From: Verrucomicrobiales bacterium
Lineage (GTDB): Bacteria; Verrucomicrobiota; Verrucomicrobiia; Verrucomicrobiales; DEV007
DNA: 59,708 nucleotides
Direction of reading: 5' to 3'
NCBI GenBank assembly: GCA_029213005.1
Contig: JARGPI010000036.1
Span: forward strand, 1 to 59,708
Part shown: piece after piece, positions 59,358 through 59,708 of the stretch
Layout: every line of letters begins with the position of its first letter
How positions within the stretch are numbered: the stretch's first letter is position 1
Translations under genes and position numbers: made by a program
Notes under the pieces: generated by a model
What the model was told of the DNA's origin: nothing
Databases searched by the model: none
Seen by the model: the letters and a program-made list of their open reading frames with translations, nothing else

Positions 59358-59525
59358 ATGAAAACCCGAATCGATGAAATCCTCAGCCAACACGTCATAG
59401 ACGACATCAAACGCAAATGTCTTTCACCCTGGAGAATGTTACTCCATTTTTGGCTGATGCTGACCCGTCGCGAAAAACTCGCCCCCGCCCTTTCCGGAAT
59501 TTTCAGAGAATTTCAAATCGCGTAA
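59358..59525 (+). CDS. Possible small basic protein (55 residues)
   Basis: A complete frame runs from the ATG at 59358 to TAA at 59523. The product is MKTRIDEILSQHVIDD and then a basic, hydrophobic helix (WRMLLHFWLMLTRREK). Codon use is plausible and a 22-bp array starts 10 bases after the stop, as downstream of other genes here. There is no clear ribosome-binding site and no family. Confidence 0.4.
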   Translation: MKTRIDEILSQHVIDDIKRKCLSPWRMLLHFWLMLTRREKLAPALSGIFREFQIA

Positions 59526-59535
59526 GGAGATGGAT

Positions 59536-59570
59536 TGTACCCTGTACCGTCCAAAAGTGTACAGGGGACA
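59536..59570. repeat. 22-bp-period TGTAC array, locus E (two units)
   Basis: TGTACCCTGTACC at 59536-59548 and TGTACAGGGGACA at 59558-59570 start exactly 22 bp apart with the spacer GTCCAAAAG. The two are inverted copies and can pair. The outer GGA and TCC also pair. Confidence 0.85.
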
Positions 59571-59596
59571 GTCCATTTTCCTGCATCCCGAGAAAA

Positions 59597-59708
59597 CTCT
59601 TGCTCTTACTCCTGCACTTATTCTTGTTCCCCAAATCCGGAGCCGGTCCGTCGTTAAGAGCAAGAGCAAGAGCAAGAGCAAGAGCAAGAGCAAGAGCAAG
59701 AGCAAGAG
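59597..59708. repeat. Pyrimidine arm and AAGAGC tandem repeat at the right end of the window
   Basis: A pyrimidine-rich arm at 59597-59630 (CTCTTGCTCTTACTCCTGC, then CTTATTCTTGTTCC) is followed by about nine tandem AAGAGC hexamers at 59654-59708, running off the edge. The arms could pair. Composition and style match the repeat at 19140-19207. Read leftward it gives poly-Leu, which is not a protein. Confidence 0.88.

Noticed and set aside
59439..59705. Frame on the minus strand beginning with a run of leucines
   Set aside because: It is produced by reading the AAGAGC hexamer repeat and has no gene-like continuation; the region is a repeat.

Overview
The window is most likely a chromosomal piece of a Verrucomicrobiota bacterium. 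This is inferred from gene content, not from a marker tree. The supporting features are several secreted PmoA-like (DUF6807) proteins, a secreted SGNH-DUF1080 fusion, ThuA and Gfo/Idh proteins, a TIGR04073 exosortase-associated protein, a GreA domain at the end of a long protein, and a type IV pilus operon of the divergent kind seen in this phylum and its relatives. Gene density is high, base composition is fairly even, and no integrase, transposase, phage or CRISPR array is visible. No stretch over 300 bases lacks a gene.

Layout. 1-6.4 kb: a truncated putative nucleic-acid-binding gene, uracil-DNA glycosylase, MATE exporter, MscS channel, LemA, an ExbB/TolQ-like and TonB-like pair, ruvC. 6.5-17 kb: a nine-gene minus-strand type IV pilus operon (pilT, pilM, pilN, pilO, a PilP-position gene, three pseudopilin or PilX-like genes, pilC) with a divergently transcribed secretin. 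17-23.5 kb: rhomboid protease, SGNH-DUF1080 fusion, two PmoA-like genes and a PEGA/formylglycine-enzyme-like membrane protein. 23.7-31 kb: response regulator, folC, two different IF-1 genes, a TPR glycosyltransferase, a stand-alone domain resembling the N-domain of pilus ATPases, and hscB-hscA. 31-38 kb: a TPR/toroid membrane protein, a third PmoA-like gene, and murD-LysM-ftsW. 38-46.8 kb: greA-like, ACT-domain regulator, pabA/trpG, carA, FHA protein, purA, uppS, serine hydrolase. 46.9-52 kb: initiator tRNA, then a second pilus cluster (four prepilins, pilB, a CheY-like regulator). 52-59.7 kb: Gfo/Idh oxidoreductase, LysM protein, thioredoxin-like protein, rluD-like, SGNH protein, small lipoprotein, ThuA protein, small membrane protein, ending in a low-complexity repeat.

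Together the two pilus clusters supply secretin, inner-membrane alignment proteins, platform protein, extension and retraction ATPases and at least six prepilins. Only the prepilin peptidase is not seen. The secreted glycan-type enzymes fit a polysaccharide-degrading, particle-associated life.

The most unusual signal is a family of intergenic arrays. A 13-bp near-palindrome (TGTAC-N3-GTACA) recurs at an exact 22-bp period at five loci (19248, 28535, 40315, 53142, 59536), each downstream of the stop codon of a plus-strand gene. Two of the five loci also lie next to AAGAGC-type purine/pyrimidine repeats. A second theme is translation initiation: two IF-1 paralogues and an initiator tRNA whose anticodon stem carries A29:U41 where most bacteria have G29:C41.
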